This document shows positions 27,457 through 36,905 of a DNA stretch of 64,000 nucleotides, one piece after another. The DNA comes from Catenulispora sp. MAP5-51. Lineage in GTDB: Bacteria; Actinomycetota; Actinomycetes; Streptomycetales; Catenulisporaceae. The position numbers were made by a program, and so were the translations under genes. The first letter of the stretch is position 1; each line of letters starts with the position of its first letter. Below the pieces are notes generated by a model. That model was not told the DNA's origin. It was given only the letters and a program-made list of their open reading frames with translations, and searched no databases. The DNA lies in assembly GCF_041261205.1 (NCBI RefSeq), contig NZ_JBGCCH010000046.1, positions 1 to 64,000 of the forward strand, written 5' to 3'.

Positions 27457-30400
27457 GTGGACGTCCAACTGCTCGGCGAGTTCCAAGTGCTCCACGACGG
27501 CGCCGAGTTGGACCTCGGCGGACCGCGTCGGCAAGCGGTGTTAGCGGTACTCCTGCTCAACGCCGGCCGGACCGTCTCCCGGCAGCAGATCGCGCAGTGG
27601 GCGTGGCCCGCTGATCCGCCGGACTCCTCGGGCAACCTGATCGCCAACTACATCTCAGGGCTGCGCCAGGCCCTGCGCCCGGCCGGGTCCGACATCCGCC
27701 TGGTCGCCCGGGCGTCGGGCTTCACCGCGGAGTTCGACCCGATGTCGGCCGACGCCCACCGGTTCACCGATCTGGTCCGGCAGGCCCGGGCCGACCTGGA
27801 CGGCAACGAGCCGGCCGCCGCCGCCACCCGGCTGCGCCAGGCTCTGGACCTGTGGCACGGCCCCGCGCTGGGCGGCTTGGACACGCCCTACCTCGACGAG
27901 CGCCGTGCGGAGCTGGAAGGCGCCCGCAGGTCCGCCGCCATGCTGCTGGCCCGGATCCACGTCGAGAACCAGCAGGCCGACCAGGCGGTCGAGGTGCTGC
28001 GCGGGCTGCTCGCCGAGGAGCCGGGGAACGAGCCGTCCGCGACGCTGCTCATCCAGGCGCTCATCGCGGTCGGCGACAGTGCCGGGGCCGCGGATCTGGC
28101 GACGCGCACGATTCGTGCCTCGCGTCGCGAAGGCCGTGAGCCCGGTCCGGCTTTGAAGCGGGCGCAAAGCGATGCCCTGGGAGGGCGTTCGGTCGGCAGT
28201 GGGACCGCCGCTACCCGGCTCAACCAGCTTCCCCTGGACACCAGGGCGTTCACCGGACGCGACCACGAACTCGCCGAGCTGTTGGAGGTGGCGGCGCTTT
28301 CCGAGCCGGACGGCGCGGCGGGCACCGTGGTGATCTCAGCCATCGACGGTATGGGCGGCGTCGGCAAGACCGCTTTGGCTCTGCGTGCCGCGCACGCACT
28401 GACGGAACGTTTCCCCGACGGGCAGCTGTTCGTCGACCTGCGAGGCGTTCACGAACAGACACCGCGCGATCCCGGTGACGTCTTGGCCGAGTTCCTCCAG
28501 GCGTTCGGTGTGCCGCCGGGCGGGATCCCCGCCGAGACCGGGGCCCGTGCCGCCGCCTTCCGGGACCGGCTGGCCGGTACGCGCACCTTGCTGGTGTTGG
28601 ACAACGCCGGTAGCGAGGAGCAGATTCGGTCGCTGCTGCCGGGTACTGGTGGATGCCTGGTTCTGATCACCAGCCGCGTGCGGCTCAAGGGCTTGGACGA
28701 CGCCTATCCCCTGAACCTGGACGTCCTGCCCATTGCTGACGCGATCGCGCTGTTCCGTAGTATCGCCACTCCTGGCCGGGTGCCCGCGGACGATCCCCTG
28801 CTGGAGGAGGTCGTGGCGCTGTGCGGACAGTTGCCGCTGGCTCTGCGGATCGTTGCCGCGCTCCTGCGGAACCGGCGTAGCTGGACTCTGCGACACCTGG
28901 TGACCCGGTTGCGTGCCGGCCGCGCCGATCTGACGGCGTTCTTCGATGGCGATCGGGACCTGGCGTCGGTGTTCGACCTCTCCTATGAGTCGCTCGACGC
29001 TGCCGGCCGCAGGACCTTCCGGTCCCTGAGCCTGGTGCCCGGCCCCGATGCCGACGCCCTCGCCGTCGCCGCGCTGCTGGACACCGATCCGGACACGGCC
29101 GACGACCTGCTGCAAGACCTCGTCGATCACAACCTTCTGGCGGAGGTTGCGCCAGGTCGCTACCGTCTCCAAGATCTGTTGCGGTTGCACGCCGGCACCC
29201 TTGCCCGCTCTGTCGATCCGGCCGGTGAGCGCGAGTCGGCCATGGACCGGCTTCTGAGCTACTACTCCCACTGCGCGCAGACCGCCTCCGAGACGATCGC
29301 CCGGGTGCCGCGCCCCGGGCCTGACGGCCCGGCACCCGCCCACGCCCCTGCGCTCAGCGATCCCGACGCCGCACGGGCCTGGCTGCGTGGTGAACTCCCC
29401 AACCTTGAAGCCGCCTGGAACCACGCCCACACGGGCCGCCTCGACCACCACGCCATCGCCCTGGCCACCGGTCTGGCCGAGACCTTGCGTACCGAAGGCC
29501 CCTGGCCCCGCGCGCTCGAGGTCCACGAGGCCGCCGAGACCGTCGCCCGCTCCGGCCCGCCCGGCGTCCATGCCGGAGCCCTGGGCGACTTGGGGCGTGT
29601 GCGGCGGATCACGGGTGGCTATGCGCAGGCTGCCGAGGCGCTGGAGCCGGCGCTGCGGATCTACCGGCAGCTCGGCGACCGTTTCGGCGAGGCCGTCATG
29701 CTGGTCGAGCTGGGCGAGGTGCGCTATCTGACCGGGGACTATCCGGGGGCTGCGGAGCTTCAGGAACCGGCGTTGGAGATCTTCCAGGCGCTCGGCAGCC
29801 GTCTGGGCGAAGCCGCTGCTTTGAACGGCCTGGGGCGGGGCCGGTACATGACCGGGGACTTCCCGGGGGCGGCGGATGCCCAGGAACGGGCTCTGCGGAT
29901 CTACCGGCAGGCCGGCAACCGGTTCGGGGAGGCCGCCGCCCAGACCAATCTCGGGGAGGTGCGAGGCCGGATCGGGGACGACGCGGAGGCGGCGCTGGCC
30001 TTGGAGCGGGCCCTGGAGATCTTCCGGCAGATCGACAACCTGCACGGCGAGGCCATCAATCTGACCGAACTGGGGGAGGTGCGGGCGCGGCTCGGGGACT
30101 ATCCGAAGGCGGCGGCGGCCCTGGAGCGGGCGCTGGAGATCTTCCGGAAGGTCGGCAGCCGCCTCGGCCAGGCCGCGGCCCTGAACAACCTGGGGCGGGT
30201 GCGGTATCTGACCGGCGACTATCCCGAGGCAGCGGCCGTCCAGGAACGGGCACTGGAGATCTACCGGGAGCTCGGCAGCCGCGGCAATGAGGGCTGGGCG
30301 CTGAACTTCTACGCGGCCACCGTCGCCGCACTCGGCGACCGCGACCGTGCCCTGTCGCTCTATGAGCAGGCGCTGGTCATCAACCGGGAGCGGAAGATGG

Positions 30401-30639
30401 CCGACGACGAGGCGATCTCGCTGGAGGGCATCGGTGAACACCACCTCGCCGTCGGCGATCCGACACAGGGTATTGAGAACCTGGCGGCGGCACTGGACAT
30501 CTACCGGCGTCTGGGGATGCGTAAGGACGCTGAACGTGCTCAGGCCCGGCTGGCCGAGGCCGAGGGCGGCGGGATCCAGGCGTCCTCGGAGACCGGACGG
30601 CCGGGCCGCTCCGCCGGCCGGGTCAGGACTCGAAGGTGA
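27457..30639 (+). CDS. AfsR/SARP family regulator (BTAD + NB-ARC + TPR)
   Basis: The GTG at 27457 is chosen because SARPs open VxxxLLG (here VDVQLLGEFQVL); an earlier ATG at 27343 remains possible. The 1060-residue protein has an OmpR-like DNA-binding domain (RRQAVLAVLLLNAGRTVSRQ), a BTAD domain to about residue 250 and an NB-ARC ATPase with Walker A GMGGVGKTALA near residue 298 and Walker B TLLVLDNA. The winged helix (RYRLQDLLRLHA) is followed by about eight near-identical 40-residue TPR repeats (GDYPGAAELQEPALEIFQ and variants). Such proteins activate secondary-metabolism or morphogenesis genes. The divergent NB-ARC gene and the convergent secreted-protein gene are its closest candidate partners. 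Confidence 0.93.
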   Translation: MDVQLLGEFQVLHDGAELDLGGPRRQAVLAVLLLNAGRTVSRQQIAQWAWPADPPDSSGNLIANYISGLRQALRPAGSDIRLVARASGFTAEFDPMSADAHRFTDLVRQARADLDGNEPAAAATRLRQALDLWHGPALGGLDTPYLDERRAELEGARRSAAMLLARIHVENQQADQAVEVLRGLLAEEPGNEPSATLLIQALIAVGDSAGAADLATRTIRASRREGREPGPALKRAQSDALGGRSVGSGTAATRLNQLPLDTRAFTGRDHELAELLEVAALSEPDGAAGTVVISAIDGMGGVGKTALALRAAHALTERFPDGQLFVDLRGVHEQTPRDPGDVLAEFLQAFGVPPGGIPAETGARAAAFRDRLAGTRTLLVLDNAGSEEQIRSLLPGTGGCLVLITSRVRLKGLDDAYPLNLDVLPIADAIALFRSIATPGRVPADDPLLEEVVALCGQLPLALRIVAALLRNRRSWTLRHLVTRLRAGRADLTAFFDGDRDLASVFDLSYESLDAAGRRTFRSLSLVPGPDADALAVAALLDTDPDTADDLLQDLVDHNLLAEVAPGRYRLQDLLRLHAGTLARSVDPAGERESAMDRLLSYYSHCAQTASETIARVPRPGPDGPAPAHAPALSDPDAARAWLRGELPNLEAAWNHAHTGRLDHHAIALATGLAETLRTEGPWPRALEVHEAAETVARSGPPGVHAGALGDLGRVRRITGGYAQAAEALEPALRIYRQLGDRFGEAVMLVELGEVRYLTGDYPGAAELQEPALEIFQALGSRLGEAAALNGLGRGRYMTGDFPGAADAQERALRIYRQAGNRFGEAAAQTNLGEVRGRIGDDAEAALALERALEIFRQIDNLHGEAINLTELGEVRARLGDYPKAAAALERALEIFRKVGSRLGQAAALNNLGRVRYLTGDYPEAAAVQERALEIYRELGSRGNEGWALNFYAATVAALGDRDRALSLYEQALVINRERKMADDEAISLEGIGEHHLAVGDPTQGIENLAAALDIYRRLGMRKDAERAQARLAEAEGGGIQASSETGRPGRSAGRVRTRR

Positions 30640-30997
30640 TGTTCCACAACACGCTGTTGGTGGTGGGCTGGTCGGAGGTCTGGCCGGGGTTGAGGATGCC
30701 GGGCAGGTCACGCCCGGTCGACAGGTCGCGCCAGACCACCTTGATGGTGTACTTGCCGGACTCCACACCGTCGTACCAGTCGTTGACGTTCAGGACGCTG
30801 GGCGGGGCGTAGTTCCAGGAGAAGCACTGGTATGCCGAGCCGAGCCAGATCCGGATCTGGCTGTTGTTGGGCTGGCAGGTCCCCTTGATCACGTCGGCGG
30901 ACGCGGACGACGCGGTGCCGATGGTGGCGACACCGCCGACGGCGATGACGGCCGCGGCCGTGGCGATCCTGCGGCGGGTACTGCGGAGCGTGCGCAC
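30623..30997 (-). CDS. Small secreted protein of unknown function
   Basis: The start GTG at 30997 is supported by AAGGAG seven nt upstream. The 124-residue product has a signal peptide (RRRIATAAAVIAVGGVATIG, cleavage near ASA-DV). The mature domain of about 90 residues has two cysteines (GTCQPNNSQIRIWL, SAYQCFSWN) and predicted beta structure. Short beta-sheet secreted proteins of this size include inhibitors and signalling proteins, but no family was recognised. It is convergent with the SARP gene and overlaps its end by 17 bp. Confidence 0.7.
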   Translation of the reverse strand: MRTLRSTRRRIATAAAVIAVGGVATIGTASSASADVIKGTCQPNNSQIRIWLGSAYQCFSWNYAPPSVLNVNDWYDGVESGKYTIKVVWRDLSTGRDLPGILNPGQTSDQPTTNSVLWNITFES

Positions 30998-31213
30998 GGG
31001 TGGTCTCCTTCTGTACAGGGTTGCCGCTCGACGGGTTCTTGGCCGGAGCGGTAGCACCACCCTGCTAGCCACGGGCGGGTGGAGTCCCCTATCCCGCCCC
31101 AGTTCGTACAGGCGGCCGTACGGCTGGCGGGTTGTAGCGACGTTGAAATGGGGTGGACCACGGAGACGGGCCTGGCCGCCGCTTCAGAGAATGTGCGGCT
31201 TGCGGCCGAGGCA

Positions 31214-31314
31214 TTGAAGATCCACCATGCTGAATCTGCTGCTCAGTATCGTGGTGTGGCTGGGTTTGTGGGTGCTCGTGCTGGTGGTGGGCGGCTGTCT
31301 GCGGTCTTGATCGT
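31214..31314 (+). repeat. Long inverted repeat, left copy
   Basis: This roughly 100-bp sequence recurs in inverted orientation at 32899-32998. The best-conserved core is GTTTGTGGGTGCTCGTGCTG. The two copies flank the broken IS5 transposase and the gene at 32379. Confidence 0.75.
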
Positions 31315-31317
31315 CTG

Positions 31318-32205
31318 TCACCGGTCGAGTTCGAGGTTCGTCAGTACGAGCAGGGCTCGCAGCAGATTCGTGGCGCGGGCGGGATCGGTGCGGAGCTTGG
31401 TGAGGATCCGCCAGTTCTTCAAATGCGCGAAGCCGTGCTCGACGAGGGCGCGGGCTGCGGAGATCACCTTGTTGGCGGCCTTCTGGCCGGTCGTGAGCTT
31501 GCGTTTCTTAGTAGCCCTGTAGCCGGTGATAACCACGGGGTCCTCGCCGGTTTCACCGAGGCCGAGGAACCCGAGGTCGGCCAGGGCGCCGAGGCCGGCG
31601 GCTTTGAGACGGTCGACGATGTGGTCGTGACGGGCGGCGGTGATGTCGTGCGTTCGGCCAGGTCGGGCGGCGGAGATCCAGATCAGCCGTCCGTTTTCGT
31701 CGGTGAGGGCAAGGAAGTGCAGGCCGTGTCGTTTGTGCTTGCCAGAATAGTTGGGCCGGTTCGCTGTGCCGGTGCGGCGCTAGGTGGGGATGAGGGTGCC
31801 GTCGATCAGGACGACCTCGCCGCCGCGTCGGGCGATCTTGGCCAGGGCCCGGTCCAGGCGCGGGGCCTTGGTCGCGAGCAGGTCGATCACCTCACGAGTC
31901 CAGCGGCGGATGGTGGTGGCCGAGATGTCGTTGCCGCCGGCCAGGTCGGCGGCGCGTTGGTCGTGGCGCAGCACCGCGAGCACCAGGACCGCGATCCGTC
32001 CCGCTGGTAGGGACCGCCACCTGGATCCGATCGCTTTCAGGTGTCTGCGCAGCAGGTCGGCGATGTAGGTGACGGTGGTCGTGGACAGCGGCAGGCGGCA
32101 CTGGTAGACCAGTACGGCGTCCCCGGCCTGCTGATTCTTGTTCTTCACACCAACTCGATGAGCACCGGGGACGCCCCTTACCCACGGCTCCGGTCGCCGC
32201 GCCAC
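31318..32205 (-). pseudogene. IS5-family transposase with an internal stop
   Basis: The minus strand encodes an N-terminal helix-turn-helix (AGRIAVLVLAVLRHDQRAAD, ATTIRRWTREVIDLL), the first catalytic region GGEVVLIDGTLIPT, a TAG stop (31782-31780), and then in the same frame YSGKHKRHGLHFLALTDENG, LADLGFLGLGETGED and a C-terminal EHGFAHLKNWRILTKL. This is a full IS5-group DDE transposase interrupted only by one nonsense codon after LIPT. The frame before VLVYQ is probably upstream of the true start. Confidence 0.85.
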
Positions 32206-32378
32206 TTTGGGGTGAAATCAGAGGCCGCATAATCACTGCTATGCGGGACGTCATCCCGCAGGCCTGAGCACGCTCCGACGCCCGGGGCATGAATGTCTGG
32301 CGGGCCGTATCCACGTCTTCTATCCAGGTCAGTGTGTGTTTCGCTGTCCACGGCCGACCCGATGACGGTAAGGGATGC

Positions 32379-32840
32379 TCAGAAGGCGGACGTGAACCGG
32401 CCGTCGGCGAGTTTGCGCAGCCAGCCGCGATCGGCGAGCTTGGTCATCTTCCCGCGCAGCGGCTCCAACTTGCCGCGCACCTGAACCGGCAGACCGAGCT
32501 TGGCGCCGACCTCCTTGACCTTCACCGGCCCGGCCGCATCGCGCACGATAGCCAAGATCCGCTGGTAGTCCGGCGGCAGCGCCTCGGCATCGAGGCCGCC
32601 GACACGGGCCGGGATCAGAAGCACCGACCGCCCGCCCACCTGCGCTTCCGGCGGCGGGGGCGCCAGCGACAAGTACTCACCGAAACCCTGCTCGCTGATC
32701 CGCTGCACGACGCGCTCAGCCACCACGAGTTCGTCACGCTCGACGCGCACATCGGCCAGCCGCTTGACCAGCTCCTCTTCCAGGAGATCCAGTTCGGCAC
32801 GCCGAGCGGCGATCCGGCCCAGCACCACAGAATCCGTCAT
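32379..32840 (-). CDS. Hypothetical protein with coiled coil and C-terminal winged-helix-like region
   Basis: The ATG at 32840 (MTDSVVLGRIAARRAEL) is preferred over the upstream in-frame start. The 153-residue product has a charged N-terminal coiled coil (LDLLEEELVKRLADVRVERD) and a C-terminal segment (ILAIVRDAAGPVKVKEVGAK, LRGKMTKLADRGWLRKLADG) typical of a winged helix. Similar small proteins accompany actinobacterial IS elements as passenger or accessory genes. It lies between the broken IS5 transposase and the second long inverted repeat. No Shine-Dalgarno is visible. Confidence 0.55.
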   Translation of the reverse strand: MTDSVVLGRIAARRAELDLLEEELVKRLADVRVERDELVVAERVVQRISEQGFGEYLSLAPPPPEAQVGGRSVLLIPARVGGLDAEALPPDYQRILAIVRDAAGPVKVKEVGAKLGLPVQVRGKLEPLRGKMTKLADRGWLRKLADGRFTSAF

Positions 32841-32898
32841 AACGACCGAGCGTAGGAACAGCACCACGCCCCGCGACCCCGAAACGGCGGAACGTCAA

Positions 32899-32998
32899 AC
32901 GATCGAGACCACAGACAGCCGCCCACGACCAGCACGAGCACCCACAAACCACGCCATGCCAGCACTCTGAACAGCCACTTCAGGATGGTGAATCTTCA
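32899..32998 (-). repeat. Long inverted repeat, right copy
   Basis: This is the reverse complement of 31214-31314 with scattered mismatches. It borders the ISL3 relic at 33003. Confidence 0.75.
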
Positions 32999-33002
32999 CT
33001 GA

Positions 33003-33303
33003 GGCGCTGCCGGCCATCCCGAGCCGGGCCCGGTTGACCTGTCGGCTGCGGGAATCGGCCGGGGCCGCGATCGCCGACCGGGGACGGACCGTCATCCAGT
33101 CCGCCGGGGACCACGAGATCTCCTGGCCGATAGCACACGCCGCGTTCCTCGCCCACGCGAAGACGGCGCTGCCAGCGGTCACGCCGCCGGTCGAGCGGCT
33201 CGGGATCGACGAGACCGGGCGAGGGAAGGCGAAGTTCCGGCTGGCCACCGCCACGGACGGAGGCGACGTCTGGGAGGTCACCGCGGACCGGTGGCACGTC
33301 GGG
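33003..33303 (+). pseudogene. ISL3-family transposase fragment
   Basis: The frame reads RAGDHEISWPIAHAAFLAHA-like sequence (IQSAGDHEISWPIAHAAFLA) followed by PPVERLGIDETGRGKAKFRL and WEVTADRWHVG. The ERLGIDET stretch is the ISL3 transposase segment that contains the first catalytic Asp. Both ends are missing; the sequence stops at RWHVG, 60 bp before the inverted repeat of the next IS. Confidence 0.8.
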
Positions 33304-33365
33304 TTGTGCGCCACGAGGCGCTGTTCCCGAAGGCGGGCGCTGGGGATCCCCACCGTCGCCTGAGG

Positions 33366-34544
33366 GCGCCGAGAAGTCCATCCATGCAGGTCGCGGTCTT
33401 GCGGCAGCACTTGCCATCCGGCGATGATCGAGACTTGTGTGTCTACGTCTTCTGTTCCTGATCGTCTCCCGTACGCTCGCTGCTTTACCGCTTGCTCGTC
33501 GCGATGAAACCTCCAAGAGCCTCGAGATCCTGCTGTTGCGGCACCAGCTCACCATCGCGCACCGTCAGCTCGGGCAGTCCCGGCCGACGATGTCGTGGGC
33601 CGATCGGGCACTGATCGCCCTGCTGCTCGGCCTGATCCCGAAGGTTCGGCATCCCAGGTTGAAGCTGCTGGTCACGCCCGGGACGATTCTGCGGTGGCGT
33701 CGCGACATCCTGCGCCGCCGCTGGGCCGCGAAGTCCCTCCCGAAGGGCCGTCCGCCGACGCGCCGGAACATCAAAGCACTGGTGTTGCGGATGGCCAAGG
33801 ATAGCGAGCACTGGGGCTACCGGCGCATCGCCGGTGAGCTGGCCGGCCTCGGAATCAAGGTCGCGCCGTCCACCGTATGGATCATTCTGAAGAAAGCCGG
33901 TATCGACCCGGCGCCTCGTCGCAACAGTCCCACGTGGGCGCAGTTCCTGCGGTCCAAGGCCGAGGCCCTCTTGGCCACCGACTTCTTCACCGTCGAACTG
34001 CTCGACGGCACGACCGCGTACGTCCTGACGATGATGGAGCATGCCACCCGCCGGATACAGATCCTCGGCGCCACCGCGCATCCGACCGCCGCGTGCACCG
34101 TGCAGACGGCCCGCAACGCCCTGATGGACCTCGAAGAGCACGCCAGCCGGTTCAAGTACCTCATCCGCGATCACGGCCCGCAGTTCACCACCGCGTTCGA
34201 CGTGGTGTTCAAGGCCGCGGACATCGATATCGTGACCACCGCGGTCCGTACCCCCGTCATGAACGCAATCCAGGAACGCTGGCACCGGTCGGTACGCACC
34301 GAGCTCCTGGACCGCACACTCGTCTGGAACCTGGCACATCTACGGACCGTCCTGGCCGAGCACGAGAGTTTCTACAACGAGCATCGCCCTCACCGAGCCC
34401 TCGGCCAGGCCGCGCCACTACGACCACTTCCCGACAACGTCATCGACCTCGACCAATTTCGCGTCGCCCGGCGCAGCCGTGTCGGAGGCGTTCTCCACGA
34501 ATACCACCTGATCGCCTGACCTGCACGGACGAACTTCTCGGCAC
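33366..34544 (+). mobile_element. Intact integrase-core insertion sequence (about 1.18 kb)
   Basis: The terminal inverted repeats are GCGCCGAGAAGTCCATCC-ATGCAGGTC at the left and, reversed, GTGCCGAGAAGTTCGTCC-GTGCAGGTC at the right (34518-34544). One transposase gene fills the element. A clear target duplication was not identified. A right-end relic of the same type is at 23225. Confidence 0.8.
33437..34519 (+). CDS. Integrase-core (rve) DDE transposase
   Basis: The 360-residue protein has an N-terminal hydrophobic and helix-turn-helix segment (LLRHQLTIAHRQLGQSRPTM), the HTH HWGYRRIAGELAGLGIKVAP, and an rve core with catalytic Asp in LLATDFFTVELLDG, Asp in IRDHGPQFT and Glu in NAIQERWHRSVR. 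The C-terminus YNEHRPHRALGQAAPLRPLP is typical of the family. It cuts and joins its own IS ends and appears intact. Confidence 0.9.
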   Translation: MCLRLLFLIVSRTLAALPLARRDETSKSLEILLLRHQLTIAHRQLGQSRPTMSWADRALIALLLGLIPKVRHPRLKLLVTPGTILRWRRDILRRRWAAKSLPKGRPPTRRNIKALVLRMAKDSEHWGYRRIAGELAGLGIKVAPSTVWIILKKAGIDPAPRRNSPTWAQFLRSKAEALLATDFFTVELLDGTTAYVLTMMEHATRRIQILGATAHPTAACTVQTARNALMDLEEHASRFKYLIRDHGPQFTTAFDVVFKAADIDIVTTAVRTPVMNAIQERWHRSVRTELLDRTLVWNLAHLRTVLAEHESFYNEHRPHRALGQAAPLRPLPDNVIDLDQFRVARRSRVGGVLHEYHLIA

Positions 34545-34795
34545 GCTCACTGCCGGGCCGCGCCGCGTCGTCTATCACAGTCTTCGAACAGAGACGGACC
34601 GGGACCTGCCGGCCATCACACGACTCGCTTCCGCCAGACAGCCTCGTTCGCGTATTGCCAACAGCCCTATTCGAACCTACGGCCGCTTAGCTAGATGGCG
34701 CGGCATCGTCACCGAGGGTCGACACACCCGTTGCGGAGACCGCTACAGTCGCACTTCGTAACAGAGTTATCGTGGCGGCAGGGGTGGTTCGAAAT

Positions 34796-36868
34796 ATGCG
34801 CGCGGTCGAGACGACGCTGGCGGGGCTGCTGGACGGCAAGAAGCAACTCCAGGTTCCGCTGTTCCAGAGGCCCTATTCTTGGCAGGAGACACAGCTCAAG
34901 CAGTTGTGGTCGGACATCCTTGAACAGGCTGAGCTGATAGTTGAGGGCACCGACGGCCCGACGCATTTCATCGGTTCTGTCGTCCATGCCCCGTCGCCCC
35001 AGAACACCATGGCTTTCCCGCGCGCGTTGATCGTCGACGGCCAGCAGCGGCTGACAACCTTGTCACTCGCCCTGGCCGCCCTTCGCGACCACGTCGCGGC
35101 CGATGATCAGGAATGGTCCAGGGACATCTCACGCCGCTTTCTGGTCAACAGCCGCATGCACGGTGACGACGAGGTCAAGGTGGTGCCGACCCAAGCCGAC
35201 CGCGCAACCTACAAGGCTTACATCACCGAGACGCCGCCTACCGCGGACGACGAATCGACGGTCGGTGTGGCCTACCGCTTCTTCCGTGCCAAGCTCGCCG
35301 CAGTCGCCGGGGACCCCGACCTTCCTCCCATCGACAAGATCGAAGAGGCGATCACCTCCCGGCTCACCCTCGTAGAAGTGACCGCGGACGCGCGCGACAA
35401 CGTCTACCGGATCTTCCAGTCGCTCAACAACACAGGACTGGACCTGACCCAGGCCGACCTGCTGCGCAACTACATCTTCATGCACCTGCCGACCCGGGGC
35501 GAGGCTGTCTACGAGAACCTGTGGACCCCGTTACAGAAGCGGCTCAACCCCGCGCAGATCGAACACCTGATTTGGCTCCATCTCGTCCTGACAGGCGAGA
35601 ACCGCACGCGGAGGCAGGACGTGTACCGGGCCGAACAGGATCGCTTTGAGGCCCGCAAAGAAACGGACACCGGTGGCGAGGCCATGTACGAGGCCTACGT
35701 CCACGAACTGGTCAGGCGTTCCGCGCACTATCAGACGATGGCAAACCCGGCGGCGGAGAAAAACCCTGCGGTCCGCGACGCACTGGCCACTTTGCGCCGC
35801 TGGGACGCCGAGGTTACGGCACCAATCATCATGATGCTCCTGGACCGCCGCGAACAGGGGCTTGCTGACGACGAGCAGGTCGCCCGCGCTTTGGGTTATG
35901 TCGAAAGCTATCTGGTACGGCGGACGATCTGCCGGATCCCCTCGGCCGGCCTCAACCGCATCTTCACCGATCTCCCGGGGCAGATGAGCGCAGACATCGC
36001 GGTCGACGAGGACATCCACCGGCTGTTGTCCACCGAGCGCCGGGCCTGGCCCACCGATGTCGAACTCCTCGACGCGATCTTGACCAAGCCGTTCTACCAC
36101 TATGGCCGGGCCAACCAGCGAACGTTTGTTTTGCGCCGCATCGAGGAGTCTTACGAACACCCTGAGCCGGTGGACTTCGCGGCTGCGAAGCTGACGATCG
36201 AGCACGTCCTGCCGCAGACTCCCGGGAAGGAATGGCTCGAGGTCCTCGCCGAAGACGCCCAAGGCGAAGAGGATGTTTACGACCTACATGCCAGGATCCA
36301 GCACACACTGGGGAACCTCACTCTGACCGCCCAGAACAGCAAGCTGTCGAACCAACCGTTCCAGCGCAAGCAGGACCTGCTCTCGAACAGCAATCTGGAA
36401 CTAAACAAGCGGATCGCTGCGACCGAGCGATGGGGTGCAACGGAGATCGACCAACGCGGCCGCGAGCTTGCCGCCGCTGCGATAGCTCTGTGGCCAGCGC
36501 CGCTGCCCAGGTCCGGCAGGCCTGAGAGGGGCAAGGATTGGTCACTGCTGCACCAGGCCCTTGCCGCATTGCCGCCTGGTTCGTGGACAACCTACGGCGA
36601 GCTCGCAGCTCTGATCGGATCCGCCGCCCAACCCGTGGGAGCCCACCTAGCCCAGGGCGTAGGGGTCACCAACGCATGGCGAGTGCTGAACTCCTCGGGC
36701 AAAGTGGCGGAGAACTTCCGCTGGAACGGCGAAGATCGCGGCGATGTCCTGGACATCCTGCGTGCTGAAGGTGTCCGGATCGACGAAAAGACCAAGAAGG
36801 CGGACCCGTACCAGCGACTCACCGCCGACGACCTCGCCCGGTTGCTCGGCCTCGGTGCCGAAGAGTGA
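34796..36868 (+). CDS. GmrSD-type nuclease (DUF262-DUF1524) fused to an alkyltransferase-like (ATL) domain
   Basis: ATG 34796 is favoured over GTG 34772 because DUF262 proteins open MRAxExxLxxLL. The 690-residue protein has DUF262 (residues about 1-230: VPLFQRPYSWQ, ALIVDGQQRLTTLSL with the ParB-like DGQQR box, IFQSLNNTGLDLTQADLLRN). DUF1524 follows (about 430-560) with the His-Me/HNH-like motif TIEHVLPQTPGKEW and LGNLTLTAQNSKLSN. The C-terminus (about 580-690) is an MGMT/ATL fold: PPGSWTTYGELAALIGSAAQ and NAWRVLNSSGKVAENFRW. In O6-alkylguanine transferases the latter is PCHR; here the reactive Cys is absent (NAWR), as in ATL readers. GmrSD enzymes restrict modified phage DNA. The ATL domain may recognise the modified or damaged base. 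It is followed by an Mrr nuclease. Confidence 0.88.
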   Translation: MRAVETTLAGLLDGKKQLQVPLFQRPYSWQETQLKQLWSDILEQAELIVEGTDGPTHFIGSVVHAPSPQNTMAFPRALIVDGQQRLTTLSLALAALRDHVAADDQEWSRDISRRFLVNSRMHGDDEVKVVPTQADRATYKAYITETPPTADDESTVGVAYRFFRAKLAAVAGDPDLPPIDKIEEAITSRLTLVEVTADARDNVYRIFQSLNNTGLDLTQADLLRNYIFMHLPTRGEAVYENLWTPLQKRLNPAQIEHLIWLHLVLTGENRTRRQDVYRAEQDRFEARKETDTGGEAMYEAYVHELVRRSAHYQTMANPAAEKNPAVRDALATLRRWDAEVTAPIIMMLLDRREQGLADDEQVARALGYVESYLVRRTICRIPSAGLNRIFTDLPGQMSADIAVDEDIHRLLSTERRAWPTDVELLDAILTKPFYHYGRANQRTFVLRRIEESYEHPEPVDFAAAKLTIEHVLPQTPGKEWLEVLAEDAQGEEDVYDLHARIQHTLGNLTLTAQNSKLSNQPFQRKQDLLSNSNLELNKRIAATERWGATEIDQRGRELAAAAIALWPAPLPRSGRPERGKDWSLLHQALAALPPGSWTTYGELAALIGSAAQPVGAHLAQGVGVTNAWRVLNSSGKVAENFRWNGEDRGDVLDILRAEGVRIDEKTKKADPYQRLTADDLARLLGLGAEE

Positions 36869-36905
36869 TAGAGCCCTGCACCGCTCACGGCCATGGAGCG
36901 CCTGC

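Noticed and set aside
28336..30768. An 810-codon open frame on the minus strand
   Set aside because: It is antisense to the SARP gene, whose BTAD, NB-ARC and TPR motifs are unambiguous.
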